Assembly (NCBI GenBank): GCA_964397995.1
Contig: CAYNLG010000083.1
Coordinates: 1-15,840, forward strand
From: CAYNLG01 sp964397995
Lineage (GTDB): Bacteria; Planctomycetota; Phycisphaerae; FEN-1346
Reading direction: 5' to 3'
Length of the DNA stretch: 15,840 nucleotides
The stretch's first letter is position 1; each line of letters starts with the position of its first letter. Made by a program: the position numbers and the translations under genes. The notes under the pieces are model-generated. The model ran no database searches. It was not told the origin of the DNA and saw only the letters and a program-made list of their open reading frames with translations. Of the stretch, positions 1 to 6,572 are shown piece after piece.

Positions 1-26
1 CAGTCGCGGCGGCGTACGATGGCTCA

Positions 27-49
27 GGGGAATTGAGTATCCTGTCCCC
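27..49. repeat. Short inverted repeat, possibly the end of a REP-like element
   Basis: GGGGA (27-31) and TCCCC (45-49) form a 5-bp inverted repeat around a 13-nt AT-richer spacer. The style (GGGGA, AATT, then TGTCCCC) resembles palindromic elements that I associate with REP-associated tyrosine transposases. No transposase is visible and the element is cut by the window edge, so this is a weak call. Confidence 0.2.
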
Positions 50-60
50 GAAACTCCGGG

Positions 61-90
61 TTGACCTGCTGGTTGCCGTGTGCCTACACT
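61..90 (+). promoter_or_regulatory. Candidate sigma70-type promoter for the cysteine-rich genes
   Basis: TTGACC (61-66) matches five of six -35 consensus bases. It is separated by 18 bp from TACACT (85-90), which matches four of six -10 bases. Transcription would start near 97, just before a GGAG ribosome binding site at 104-107 and the ATG at 116. This is seen in the sequence only; the sigma factor preference of this organism is unknown. Confidence 0.4.
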
Positions 91-115
91 TCCCCGTGAA
101 CGCGGAGCGCTCCCG

Positions 116-544
116 ATGAAGCCTGTGCTGCTTGTGCTCGCCGCCGGCGCGCTGGCCGTTCTGGCTGGCGTGGGGCCGGACTGCTGCTCGTCCTGCAAGG
201 GCGGGGCCTGCGCCGAAACGGCGCGACCGGCGCGATCGGCGCCCGCGTCGGCCGAGCCCCCGTGTTGCGCCGAGTCCGCGGCGCCGGCGTCGTCGCTTGG
301 CCCGGCCGACGAGGACGCGCCCGCGCGGTGCCTGCACGCCGACGGCCCGTGCCGATGCACGGCGGCGCCCCGCAGCCGGTCCCGTGACGACGCCGCGCGC
401 CCGCAACGGACCGCGGAGGCGCCGGCGCCGGCCGCGGCCCTTTCGGTTGACCGGGCGGTGCCCCGCGCCGCCCCCACCGAGGGCGGCCCGGCGCCGCTTT
501 GCCGCGTGCATCCCACCATTGCGACGACCGTGCTGCGCCGTTGA
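116..544 (+). CDS. Small exported cysteine-rich protein, function unknown
   Basis: This 142-residue protein belongs to no family I recognise. Residues 1-20 are a hydrophobic signal peptide or lipoprotein-like leader, followed by a cysteine cluster (PDCCSSCKGGAC, Cys 23, 24, 27, 32). Further cysteines lie at 50-51 (CC) and at 72, 79, 81 and 129, ten in all. The rest is Ala/Pro/Arg-rich and probably disordered. The ATG at 116 is preferred over an upstream GTG-type start at 80 because GGAG (104-107) sits 8 bases before it and the signal sequence begins there. Closely spaced cysteines suggest metal or thiol chemistry outside the cytoplasm, which is inference. The next gene downstream is also exported and cysteine-rich and has nearly the same translation-start sequence, so the two may be related. 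Low-complexity composition leaves some doubt that the whole reading frame is real. Confidence 0.6.
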   Translation: MKPVLLVLAAGALAVLAGVGPDCCSSCKGGACAETARPARSAPASAEPPCCAESAAPASSLGPADEDAPARCLHADGPCRCTAAPRSRSRDDAARPQRTAEAPAPAAALSVDRAVPRAAPTEGGPAPLCRVHPTIATTVLRR

Positions 545-699
545 CGGGCGGCGCCCCGAGGCGACCGCCGAGGGGAAGCCGCGACCGCCTGACGACGACG
601 GACCTCCGCCGCGACGCGGCGCGACGGCCGTGCCCGGTCACGTTCGACCGGGGACCGACGAACCGAAGCTTCTGAACTCACGACATACGGAGACTCCCG

Positions 700-1110
700 A
701 TGAAGACGATCGCGACGAGTGCCCTGGTCATCCTGGTCCTTGCGGGTGCCGCCCTGACCGGCGGCGTGATGCTGGCCCGGCCGGAGGCCGACGCCGCCCC
801 CCAGGGGACCGCCGTCAAGGCCTGCCCGTGCGCCCCCTGCAAGTGCGACCCGTGCGAGTGCAAGGGCGACGCCTGCGCATGCGCCGACTGTGGCTGTGAA
901 ACGGGCGCCTGCGGCCCGAAGGCCGGCGCCTGTGGCCCGAAGGCCGGCGGCTGTGGCCCGAAGGCCGGCGGCTGTGGCCCGAAGGCCGGCGGCTGTGGCC
1001 CGAAGGCCGGCGCCTGTGGCCCGAAGGCCGGCGCCTGTGGCCCGAAGGCCGGCGGCCGCGGCGCCACGCCTGAGCCCGCACCGAAACCGGCCGGCTGCTG
1101 CGGCATGTAG
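700..1110 (+). CDS. Exported cysteine-rich heptapeptide-repeat protein, metallothionein-like composition
   Basis: A 136-residue protein with three parts. Residues 1-33 form a signal peptide or anchor (hydrophobic 7-25, then ARPEADA, a possible cleavage site). Residues 41-68 form a dense Cys cluster made of CxC and CxxC pairs (Cys 42, 44, 47, 49, 52, 54, 59, 61, 64, 66). Residues 71-119 are seven tandem CGPKAG(A/G) units, and the C-terminus is a Pro/Lys tail ending CCGM. In all 19 of 136 residues are Cys. GGAG at 689-692, 7 bases before ATG, fixes the start. The CxC spacing resembles metallothioneins, but metallothioneins are normally cytoplasmic and lack such repeats. Metal binding in the envelope or a disulfide-linked surface polymer are both plausible. 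No homologue is recognised. A strong terminator follows 27 bases after the stop. Confidence 0.8.
   Translation: MKTIATSALVILVLAGAALTGGVMLARPEADAAPQGTAVKACPCAPCKCDPCECKGDACACADCGCETGACGPKAGACGPKAGGCGPKAGGCGPKAGGCGPKAGACGPKAGACGPKAGGRGATPEPAPKPAGCCGM
910..1056 (+). repeat. Seven tandem 21-bp units inside the cysteine-rich gene
   Basis: Seven perfect-length 21-bp units encode CGPKAG followed by A or G. Units differ mainly at the seventh codon (gcc or ggc); the first unit uses tgc for Cys and the rest use tgt. Such near-identity at the DNA level suggests recent expansion, and copy number probably varies between strains. An eighth, degenerate start (GGRG) follows at 1054. Confidence 0.95.
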
Positions 1111-1136
1111 CCCGCCTGAGGCCGACGGATGAACCG

Positions 1137-1169
1137 GCGGGGTCGCCTTCGGGCGGCCCCGCTTTCTTT
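1137..1169 (+). terminator. Intrinsic terminator with UUCG tetraloop
   Basis: GCGGGGTCGCC (1137-1147) pairs with GGCGGCCCCGC (1152-1162), giving an 11-bp stem with one G-U pair closed by a TTCG loop (1148-1151). It is followed at once by TTTCTTT (1163-1169). This is a textbook rho-independent terminator, 27 bases after the stop of the heptad-repeat gene. Confidence 0.9.
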
Positions 1170-1313
1170 GGCACGCGCCCTGACGGAGAACCGCCCACGC
1201 CCGGTCCGGGGAAGCGCCCACCGACCGGCCAAGCCCCTCCCGATGGCGGTCCGCCCGCCCGCGGCCCACCATGGAGGAAAGCACCCGCATCCCCAGCCCG
1301 AAGGAGGTTCCCC

Positions 1314-1859
1314 ATGAAAGCCCTCATCCTCGCCGCCGACGGCGTCGAAGATTGCGAACTGCTCTACCCGATGTACCGCCTGCGCGAGCACGGCGCGGAG
1401 GTCCACGTCGCCGCCGCCGAAACCGGCCCCCTGACCGGCAAGCACGGCTACACGATCGAGGCCACCCACGCCTTCGCCGAGGTCGACGCCGGCGACTACG
1501 ACCTGCTCCTCCTGCCGGGCGGCAAGGCGCCGGAGTCGGTCCGCCTGGACGAGAAGGCCGTCACCGTCACGCGCGAGTTCCTGGAGGCCGACAAGGCCGT
1601 GGCCGCCATCTGCCACGGCATGCAGGTCCTGATCTCGGCCGACGGGGTGCGGGGCAAGAAGGCGACGTGCTGGGCTGGCATCCGCGACGACGCCAAGGCC
1701 GCCGGCGCCGACTACAGCGACCAGCCGGTCGTCGTCGACGGCCGCCTGGTCACGAGCCGCTGCCCGGACGACCTGCCGGACTTCATGAACGCGATCTTCG
1801 GTGTCCTTCAGGCCGAAACGCGGGGCGCCGAGGCCTCCGAAGCCGCCGTCAACTGGTGA
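1314..1859 (+). CDS. PfpI/DJ-1 superfamily protein (intracellular protease or deglycase class)
   Basis: The 181-residue length and sequence fit the PfpI branch of the DJ-1/class I glutamine-amidotransferase-like superfamily. Recognisable pieces in order are the N-terminal ADGVEDCEL segment with the conserved Glu12, LTGKHGY at 40-46, LPGG at 67-70, the nucleophile elbow AICHG with Cys100 and His101, and PVVVDGRLVTSR near 138-149. Glu12, Cys100 and His101 match the catalytic positions of archaeal PfpI. Family members are described as oligomeric cysteine peptidases or as glyoxalase III/deglycase-type enzymes that deal with reactive aldehydes. The sequence does not decide between these. GGAGG at 1303-1307, 6 bases before ATG, fixes the start. 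The last 20 residues are an Ala/Glu-rich extension beyond the usual domain. The stop overlaps the 3' end of the convergent GH130 gene by 11 bp. Confidence 0.92.
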   Translation: MKALILAADGVEDCELLYPMYRLREHGAEVHVAAAETGPLTGKHGYTIEATHAFAEVDAGDYDLLLLPGGKAPESVRLDEKAVTVTREFLEADKAVAAICHGMQVLISADGVRGKKATCWAGIRDDAKAAGADYSDQPVVVDGRLVTSRCPDDLPDFMNAIFGVLQAETRGAEASEAAVNW

Positions 1860-2790
1860 GGCCGCCCTGCGGCGCCTCCACCACGCGCTCCAGCAGCCGC
1901 GACAGGCTCCCCCGCGCCAGGCACACGTACTGGTCGGCGGCCCCGTAGTACATCCACAGTTCGTCGCCGCGCACCAGCACCCCCGTCGGGAAGACCACGT
2001 TCGGGATGAGGCCGGAGGTCTCGTAGAGGGCCGTCGGCTTGAAGACCGCGTCGGTGGCCTGGGCGATGATCTTGTGCGGCTGGTCGTGGTCGAGCAGGGC
2101 GGCGCCGAGCCGGTAGACCGGTTGGCCGCCGTAGTGCTTCACGCCGTGGTACAGAAGCAGCCAGCCGCGGTCGGTCGGGATGGGAGGTGGGCCGGCGCCG
2201 ACCTTGACGCCGTCCCAAGCGGGGCCGGAGCCCTCTTCGAGGACGCAGTGGGGCTCGCCCCAGTAGTGGAGGTCGCGCGAGAAGGCGATCCAGATGTTCT
2301 CGATGCCGCCCCCGGCGTCCGGCCGGTGCAGGGCGGCCCAGCGGCCGTCGAACTTGCCCGGAAACAGGGCCGCGTCCTTGTTGTTCGGCGGGAAGATCAG
2401 GCCGATCCGCTCGGCGGTCACGAGGTCCTTCGACCGGGCCAGGCCCACTGCCGCCCCCGCCGCCGAGTACGCCGTGTACGTGATGTAGTAGCAGCCCTCG
2501 TCCTCCAGGCAGACGACGCGCGGATCCTCGCAGCCCCACTGCTCGTAGCGCATGTCCGGCTGGCCGTAGGCCAGGAGGGGCTCGGCCTCGATCTCCCAGC
2601 CGGTGATGCCGTCGTCGCTCCGGGCCACGTAGATGGACGACGGGCCGGACAGGTGCTCGATGCGAAGCAGGAGGACGACGCGGCCGTCCTGCTCGACGGC
2701 ACCGGGGTTGAGGACGGCCGCACACGCGAACGGCATGTCCTCCGGCGTGAGGATGGGGTTCGCGTCGACGCGCTCGAAAATCGGGTCCAT
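1849..2790 (-). CDS. Glycoside hydrolase family 130 protein (probable beta-mannoside phosphorylase)
   Basis: A 313-residue cytoplasmic protein with the five-bladed propeller motifs of GH130. These are NPIL at 11-14, LNPGAV at 27-32, LLLRIE at 40-45, VARSDDG at 55-61, EDPR at 88-91, YTAY at 105-108, KDAALFPGK at 138-146, PPPI at 201-204, LLLYHG at 211-216, LGAALLD at 228-234, NVVFPTG at 264-270 and YYGAAD at 281-286. The family mostly contains inverting phosphorylases that release mannose-1-phosphate from beta-1,4- or beta-1,2-mannosides, plus some hydrolases. The exact linkage cannot be assigned by eye. GGAGGG lies 6 bases before the start. The gene begins 110 bp after the exported propeller gene and may be the last gene of that operon, although an own promoter is possible. 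No signal peptide is present, so the substrate would have to be imported. Confidence 0.88.
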   Translation of the reverse strand: MDPIFERVDANPILTPEDMPFACAAVLNPGAVEQDGRVVLLLRIEHLSGPSSIYVARSDDGITGWEIEAEPLLAYGQPDMRYEQWGCEDPRVVCLEDEGCYYITYTAYSAAGAAVGLARSKDLVTAERIGLIFPPNNKDAALFPGKFDGRWAALHRPDAGGGIENIWIAFSRDLHYWGEPHCVLEEGSGPAWDGVKVGAGPPPIPTDRGWLLLYHGVKHYGGQPVYRLGAALLDHDQPHKIIAQATDAVFKPTALYETSGLIPNVVFPTGVLVRGDELWMYYGAADQYVCLARGSLSRLLERVVEAPQGGLTS

Positions 2791-2900
2791 ATGCGGCCCT
2801 CCGGTCTGTCGGGTTCCTCTACGAGCCTACCCGCCCGCCGGCCCCGCCGCCAAGGGCCTGGTGGAATCGTGCCGCGGGAACGCCGGGACGCCGCCGGGGA

Positions 2901-4925
2901 TCACTCCGTCTCACCGAGGCCGTACAGGTACGTCGCGGACTGGACGAACAGCATGTCTCCGTGGGGGATGACGCCGGCGTTGACCGCCCCGAAGTGCGCG
3001 AGGATCGTCTTATAGGCCCCCAGCAGCCGCCGCTTCGGCAGGTCGTGCGGCGCGAGGAACCGGTCGAAGCTGATCGCGGCCGGCATCTCCGGCCCGCCGA
3101 GGACGTTGTCGGCCGACAGGACCTTCGGCGCCGCCGGGTTGGCCACGTCGATCACCGCGAACCGCATCAGGGCCCAGTTGTCTAGCCGGCCGCGCCCGGC
3201 GAACTCCACGCCCCGGCACTCGAGCGGCAGGATCAGGTAGTGCCCGGCCACCGTGGCGCTCAGGCCCCGGGTCCGGTCGGGGTAGGCCAGGTTCAGCGTC
3301 CCGAGCGCCCTGCCCGCCACGGGGTCCATGACGACGTCGCGTCGCCCGCCGAAGAGGCCCCAGGGCGTGAAGGCGAAGGGCCGGCTGTCGAGGCCCTTCT
3401 TGCGGCCCTCGCCGACGGTCTGCAGGTTGTGAAGCGTCTCGGCCGCGACGGTGTCCGGGCCCGTCGCCCGCAGGCGGACGACCGGGTCGGGCCGGTCGCC
3501 CCCGTCCACGCTGAAGGCCGTGACGAAGACGTCGCCCATGAAGTGCGGGCCGGCCCCGTAGCCGGTGCCGTCGCAGAGCGGCCCGAGCCCCTTGCCGTCG
3601 GCGGCCCGGACGACCTGGACCCCCCCGCCGGAGCGGGCGAAGACCACGTCAAGCGTCCCGCCGCCGGGCAGCGGCAGCCGCGCGGGCCGGATCGACGCAT
3701 ACGCCACCTTCGCCCAAGGCGTGTTGCCGTCCGTGCGCCAGAGGAGCTCCCCCGTGTCCGCCGCCAGGCACACGAGGCCCGACTTCTGCTCCGGGGCCTG
3801 GTAGAAGATCAGCTTGCCGCCCACCAGCGCGGGCGACGCGTAATACATCGACCTGGCGTTGCCCGTCTTGCGAAGCAGGCGGGCCCAGCGGCGCTGCCCG
3901 TCCAGAGTGTAGCACGCGACCTGCCCCTGGCCGAACGTCACGTACACGTGCCGCCCGTCGCTGACCGGCGCGGGCATCGCCAGGCCCGTGTACCCGTGGA
4001 ACCAGACGTGGGTGGCCACGTCGTACCGCGCGCGGACGGCCTTCAGGACGGCCCGGAAGGGCTGGTCGTATGTCTCGGTGCCGTGTTTCTCGAACTCGCG
4101 CGGCAGGCCCTCGCGGAGCAGGGCCGCGGCGGCCGCGATGTCCTTCACGTGTTCCGGCGCGAGGGCCTTGACCCGTTGGGCGATGTCGCCCAGGGCCGCG
4201 AGCAGCTTCGCGTACAGGTCCGGGTCCTCTTGCCGGGTGATCGTCTTGTGGCGGGGGTCGAAGCCGCCGTTGCGGTGGCCGAGGAGGGTCGGGATCATGT
4301 CGCCGACGGCCCAGCCGAGGGTCAGCAACTCGGCGGCCGCGTCCGCCTCCTTCGGTGCCAGGTCCATGCCGTGGAACGGGCTGAGTTCGTCCTGCCACAG
4401 GACCTCGCCCGTTTCGCCATCGACGCAGAGGACGAACCACGGGTGGCACTTGACGACGACGCGCAGCCGCCCGTCCTCGCCCAGGACCGGCAGCGGCTGC
4501 GACAGCGACCACCCCGGCATCGGTGTCTTGAACCGGAGGTTCCGGGCCCGCCGGTCCGTCAGCGTCCAGAGCGTTTCTTTCTGGAGGCGGCCTTTGTGGC
4601 GAAGCTCCGTCTCGACCTGCGCCGCCGTGCCGTCGCCGAAAGACGTGGGCGGCGTCGCCCCGGGGAACCAGCCGTTCTGGCACCCCCGGTAGCCGAGCGG
4701 CCGGTCGGGCGTCGGCCGGAACGCGGCGTGGCCGAACGGATGCTCGCCCGCGACGACCTCCGGCCAGTTGGCCGGCAGTTCCGCCCCGTCGGCGGTCCGG
4801 ACGAGCGGCGTCGAGGCCATCGGCTCGGGCGGCGGCGCCGGCGCGGTCTCCGTCTCGGCCGCAAGGACCGGCGCTCCCACGGTCGCCAAGGCCGCGGCCA
4901 AGGCGACGGACGTCAGCCTCTTCAT
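2901..4925 (-). CDS. Exported PQQ-like beta-propeller protein
   Basis: A 674-residue protein with a Sec signal peptide (MKRL, hydrophobic to about residue 20, cleavage probably after PVLA). PQQ-like blade motifs include CVDGETGEVLW near 167-177, CYTLDGQRRW near 338-347 and CLAADTGELLW near 386-396. More degenerate blades continue to the C-terminal SATYLYGLGE strand. A mostly helical, charged stretch of about 100 residues (roughly 180-300) interrupts the propeller between the first and second clear blades. The motifs show a BamB-like or quinoprotein-like fold, but no cofactor-binding set is evident, so enzymatic activity is not supported. Two start codons are adjacent. ATG at 4925 is chosen because the AAGGAG site stands 6 bases before it, against 3 for the ATG at 4928. 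It lies 16 bp after the aldehyde dehydrogenase, as in an operon. The role is unknown; an envelope scaffold or binding protein is plausible. Confidence 0.85.
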   Translation of the reverse strand: MKRLTSVALAAALATVGAPVLAAETETAPAPPPEPMASTPLVRTADGAELPANWPEVVAGEHPFGHAAFRPTPDRPLGYRGCQNGWFPGATPPTSFGDGTAAQVETELRHKGRLQKETLWTLTDRRARNLRFKTPMPGWSLSQPLPVLGEDGRLRVVVKCHPWFVLCVDGETGEVLWQDELSPFHGMDLAPKEADAAAELLTLGWAVGDMIPTLLGHRNGGFDPRHKTITRQEDPDLYAKLLAALGDIAQRVKALAPEHVKDIAAAAALLREGLPREFEKHGTETYDQPFRAVLKAVRARYDVATHVWFHGYTGLAMPAPVSDGRHVYVTFGQGQVACYTLDGQRRWARLLRKTGNARSMYYASPALVGGKLIFYQAPEQKSGLVCLAADTGELLWRTDGNTPWAKVAYASIRPARLPLPGGGTLDVVFARSGGGVQVVRAADGKGLGPLCDGTGYGAGPHFMGDVFVTAFSVDGGDRPDPVVRLRATGPDTVAAETLHNLQTVGEGRKKGLDSRPFAFTPWGLFGGRRDVVMDPVAGRALGTLNLAYPDRTRGLSATVAGHYLILPLECRGVEFAGRGRLDNWALMRFAVIDVANPAAPKVLSADNVLGGPEMPAAISFDRFLAPHDLPKRRLLGAYKTILAHFGAVNAGVIPHGDMLFVQSATYLYGLGETE

Positions 4926-4941
4926 CATGCACTCCTTCGGC

Positions 4942-6420
4942 TCACAGCCACTTCTTCTGGTACGGACCCAGCCGCATGTGCACGGTCTTGGTCTCGGTGT
5001 AATCGAGGACGCTCTCGGGACCGAGTTCCCGCCCGAGGCCGCTCTGCCGGTACCCCCCGAAGGGCAGCTCCGGCGCCCCGTCCAGGAACGTGTTCACCCA
5101 GACGGTGCCCGCCTTCAGCTGCCGCGCCAGGCGCATCGCCCGGTCAAAGCTCGTCGTCCACAGGGCCGCGCTCAGGCCGTAGGTGGTGGCGTTGGCGATA
5201 CGGATGGCCTCGGCCTCGTCGCGGAACCGGAGGACCGAGAGGACGGGGCCGAAGATCTCCATGCGGGCGGCCTCCATGTCGGGCGTCACGTGGTCGAGGA
5301 CGGTCGTCTCGACGAACCGCCCGCCGCCCACCTTCCGCTCCGCCCCGCCGCACACCACCGTCGCCCCGTCCCGCTTCGCCTGGTCGATGGCGCCGAGGAT
5401 CTTGGCCTGCTGGCGGTCGTTGATGATCGCGCCGAGGCGGACGTCCTCGTCCAGGGGGTCGCCGACGGGGAGGGTGCGGCTCGCCTCGACGACGCGGGCC
5501 ACGAGGGCGTCGGCGATGGAAGCTTCGACGAGGATGCGGCTGCCGCTGTTACAGCACTCGCCCATGTTGAAGTAGACGCCGTGGACCACGCCGTCGACGG
5601 CCTCCTCCAGTTCGGCGTCCGCGAAGACCAGCTGCGGGTTCTTCCCGCCCAGTTCCAGCTTGACGCGCTTCAGCGTGCCGGCCGACCCGGCGACGATCTT
5701 CTTGCCGACCGCCGTCGAGCCCGTGAACGAGATCAGGTCGACGTCCGGCGAGTCCGTCAGGGCCTGGCCGACCGCCTCGCCCGTGCCCGTGACGACGTTG
5801 CACGCGCCGGCCGGGAGGCCGGCCTCGTGCAGGAGCTCCGCCAGGCGCAGCGTCGTGCCGCTCGTGAACTCGCTGGGCTTGACGACGCAGGTACAGCCGG
5901 CGGCCAGGGCGAACGGGAGCTTCTGACTGATGATGAGCAGCGGGAAGTTCCACGGCGTGATCAGGCCGCACACGCCGATCGGCTCGCGCAGCGTCATGCC
6001 CAGCGTGCCCGGGCCGAGGGCGCCGGCCGTCTTGCCGTACAGGTGCCGCGCCAGCGCCGCCGCGTAGTCCCAGAAGCTCGCCGCCCAGTCCATCTCGTCG
6101 CGGGCCTGGACGATCGGCTTGCCGCTTTCGAGGCACTCGATGCGGCCGAGGTCGTGGCGGTGGGCGCGGAGGGCCTCGGCCACCGACCCGAGCAGCGCCT
6201 GCCGCTCGGCGCCGGAGGTGTGCGGCCAGGGGCCGTCGTCGAAGGCGCGGCGTGCGGCCGCGACGGCCGCGGCGGCGTCCTCGGCCGTCCCCTCCGGGTA
6301 TGTGCTCACCACGACCCCGTGACCGGGGCTTCGGCGCTCCAGGCGCCGGCTGGAGGCCCCGTCGGCCCAGGCCCCGTCGATCCAGTGCCGGTACGGCGTC
6401 GGCTCGCTCGGCAGGCTCAT
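4942..6420 (-). CDS. NAD(P)-dependent aldehyde dehydrogenase (betaine-aldehyde dehydrogenase-like)
   Basis: A complete 492-residue class ALDH. Landmarks are PWNFP with the oxyanion Asn158, KPSE with Lys181 for cofactor binding, FTGSTAVGK (232-240) of the nucleotide fold, LELGGK with general-base Glu256, the nucleophile in GECCNSGSR (second Cys, 290) and EIFGPVLSV near residue 390. All catalytic residues are present. The enzyme oxidises an aldehyde to a carboxylate (or acyl group) in the cytoplasm. The substrate is unknown, but length and motifs place it near the betaine/aliphatic aldehyde group. AAGGAG lies 7 bases before the ATG, inside the last codons of the upstream 40-residue ORF, whose TGA overlaps this ATG (ATGA), so translation is probably coupled. 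The much longer open frame running upstream in the same phase is a GC-rich artefact. Confidence 0.95.
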   Translation of the reverse strand: MSLPSEPTPYRHWIDGAWADGASSRRLERRSPGHGVVVSTYPEGTAEDAAAAVAAARRAFDDGPWPHTSGAERQALLGSVAEALRAHRHDLGRIECLESGKPIVQARDEMDWAASFWDYAAALARHLYGKTAGALGPGTLGMTLREPIGVCGLITPWNFPLLIISQKLPFALAAGCTCVVKPSEFTSGTTLRLAELLHEAGLPAGACNVVTGTGEAVGQALTDSPDVDLISFTGSTAVGKKIVAGSAGTLKRVKLELGGKNPQLVFADAELEEAVDGVVHGVYFNMGECCNSGSRILVEASIADALVARVVEASRTLPVGDPLDEDVRLGAIINDRQQAKILGAIDQAKRDGATVVCGGAERKVGGGRFVETTVLDHVTPDMEAARMEIFGPVLSVLRFRDEAEAIRIANATTYGLSAALWTTSFDRAMRLARQLKAGTVWVNTFLDGAPELPFGGYRQSGLGRELGPESVLDYTETKTVHMRLGPYQKKWL

Positions 6421-6539
6421 CGCGGTTCTCCTTCGAAGCCCTCGCGGATGTACGAGGCCGCGCGGTCGACCTGGCCGACCACGCGGAAGCCGCCCTCGGC
6501 CGGGTGCATCTGCAGGTCCCGCGGCGTGTCGGATGTCAT
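6417..6539 (-). CDS. Unrecognised 40-residue protein, translationally coupled to the aldehyde dehydrogenase
   Basis: This is a short ORF (begins MTSDTPRDLQMHPAEGGFRV, ends REGFEGEPR) lying between the CoA-transferase and aldehyde dehydrogenase genes. Three signs support real translation. GGGAG (6547-6551) stands 7 bases before the ATG. About 35 of 40 codons end in G or C, as in the neighbouring genes, and the exceptions cluster where the next gene's Shine-Dalgarno lies. The stop overlaps the next start as ATGA. It contains no Cys, no TM segment and no known motif; the second half (VVGQVDRAASYIREGFEG) could form a short helix. Without it the gap between the flanking genes would be 152 bp, unlike the 3-21 bp gaps elsewhere in this operon. 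It may be a small enzyme partner or only a coupling leader peptide. Confidence 0.65.
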   Translation of the reverse strand: MTSDTPRDLQMHPAEGGFRVVGQVDRAASYIREGFEGEPR

Positions 6540-6572
6540 GGCGCGTCTCCCACAGGGCGAGAGGGTCGGACC

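Noticed and set aside
910..1056. CRISPR-like array
   Set aside because: The 21-bp units are contiguous, have no spacers and stay in frame within a coding sequence.
1129..1317. Short plus-strand ORF between the terminator and the PfpI-like gene
   Set aside because: It runs through the terminator hairpin, has no ribosome binding site and encodes a low-complexity product.
2901..4925. PQQ-dependent alcohol dehydrogenase
   Set aside because: Only generic propeller blade motifs are seen. No adjacent-cysteine pair, cytochrome c motif or metal-binding set of quinoprotein dehydrogenases is evident.
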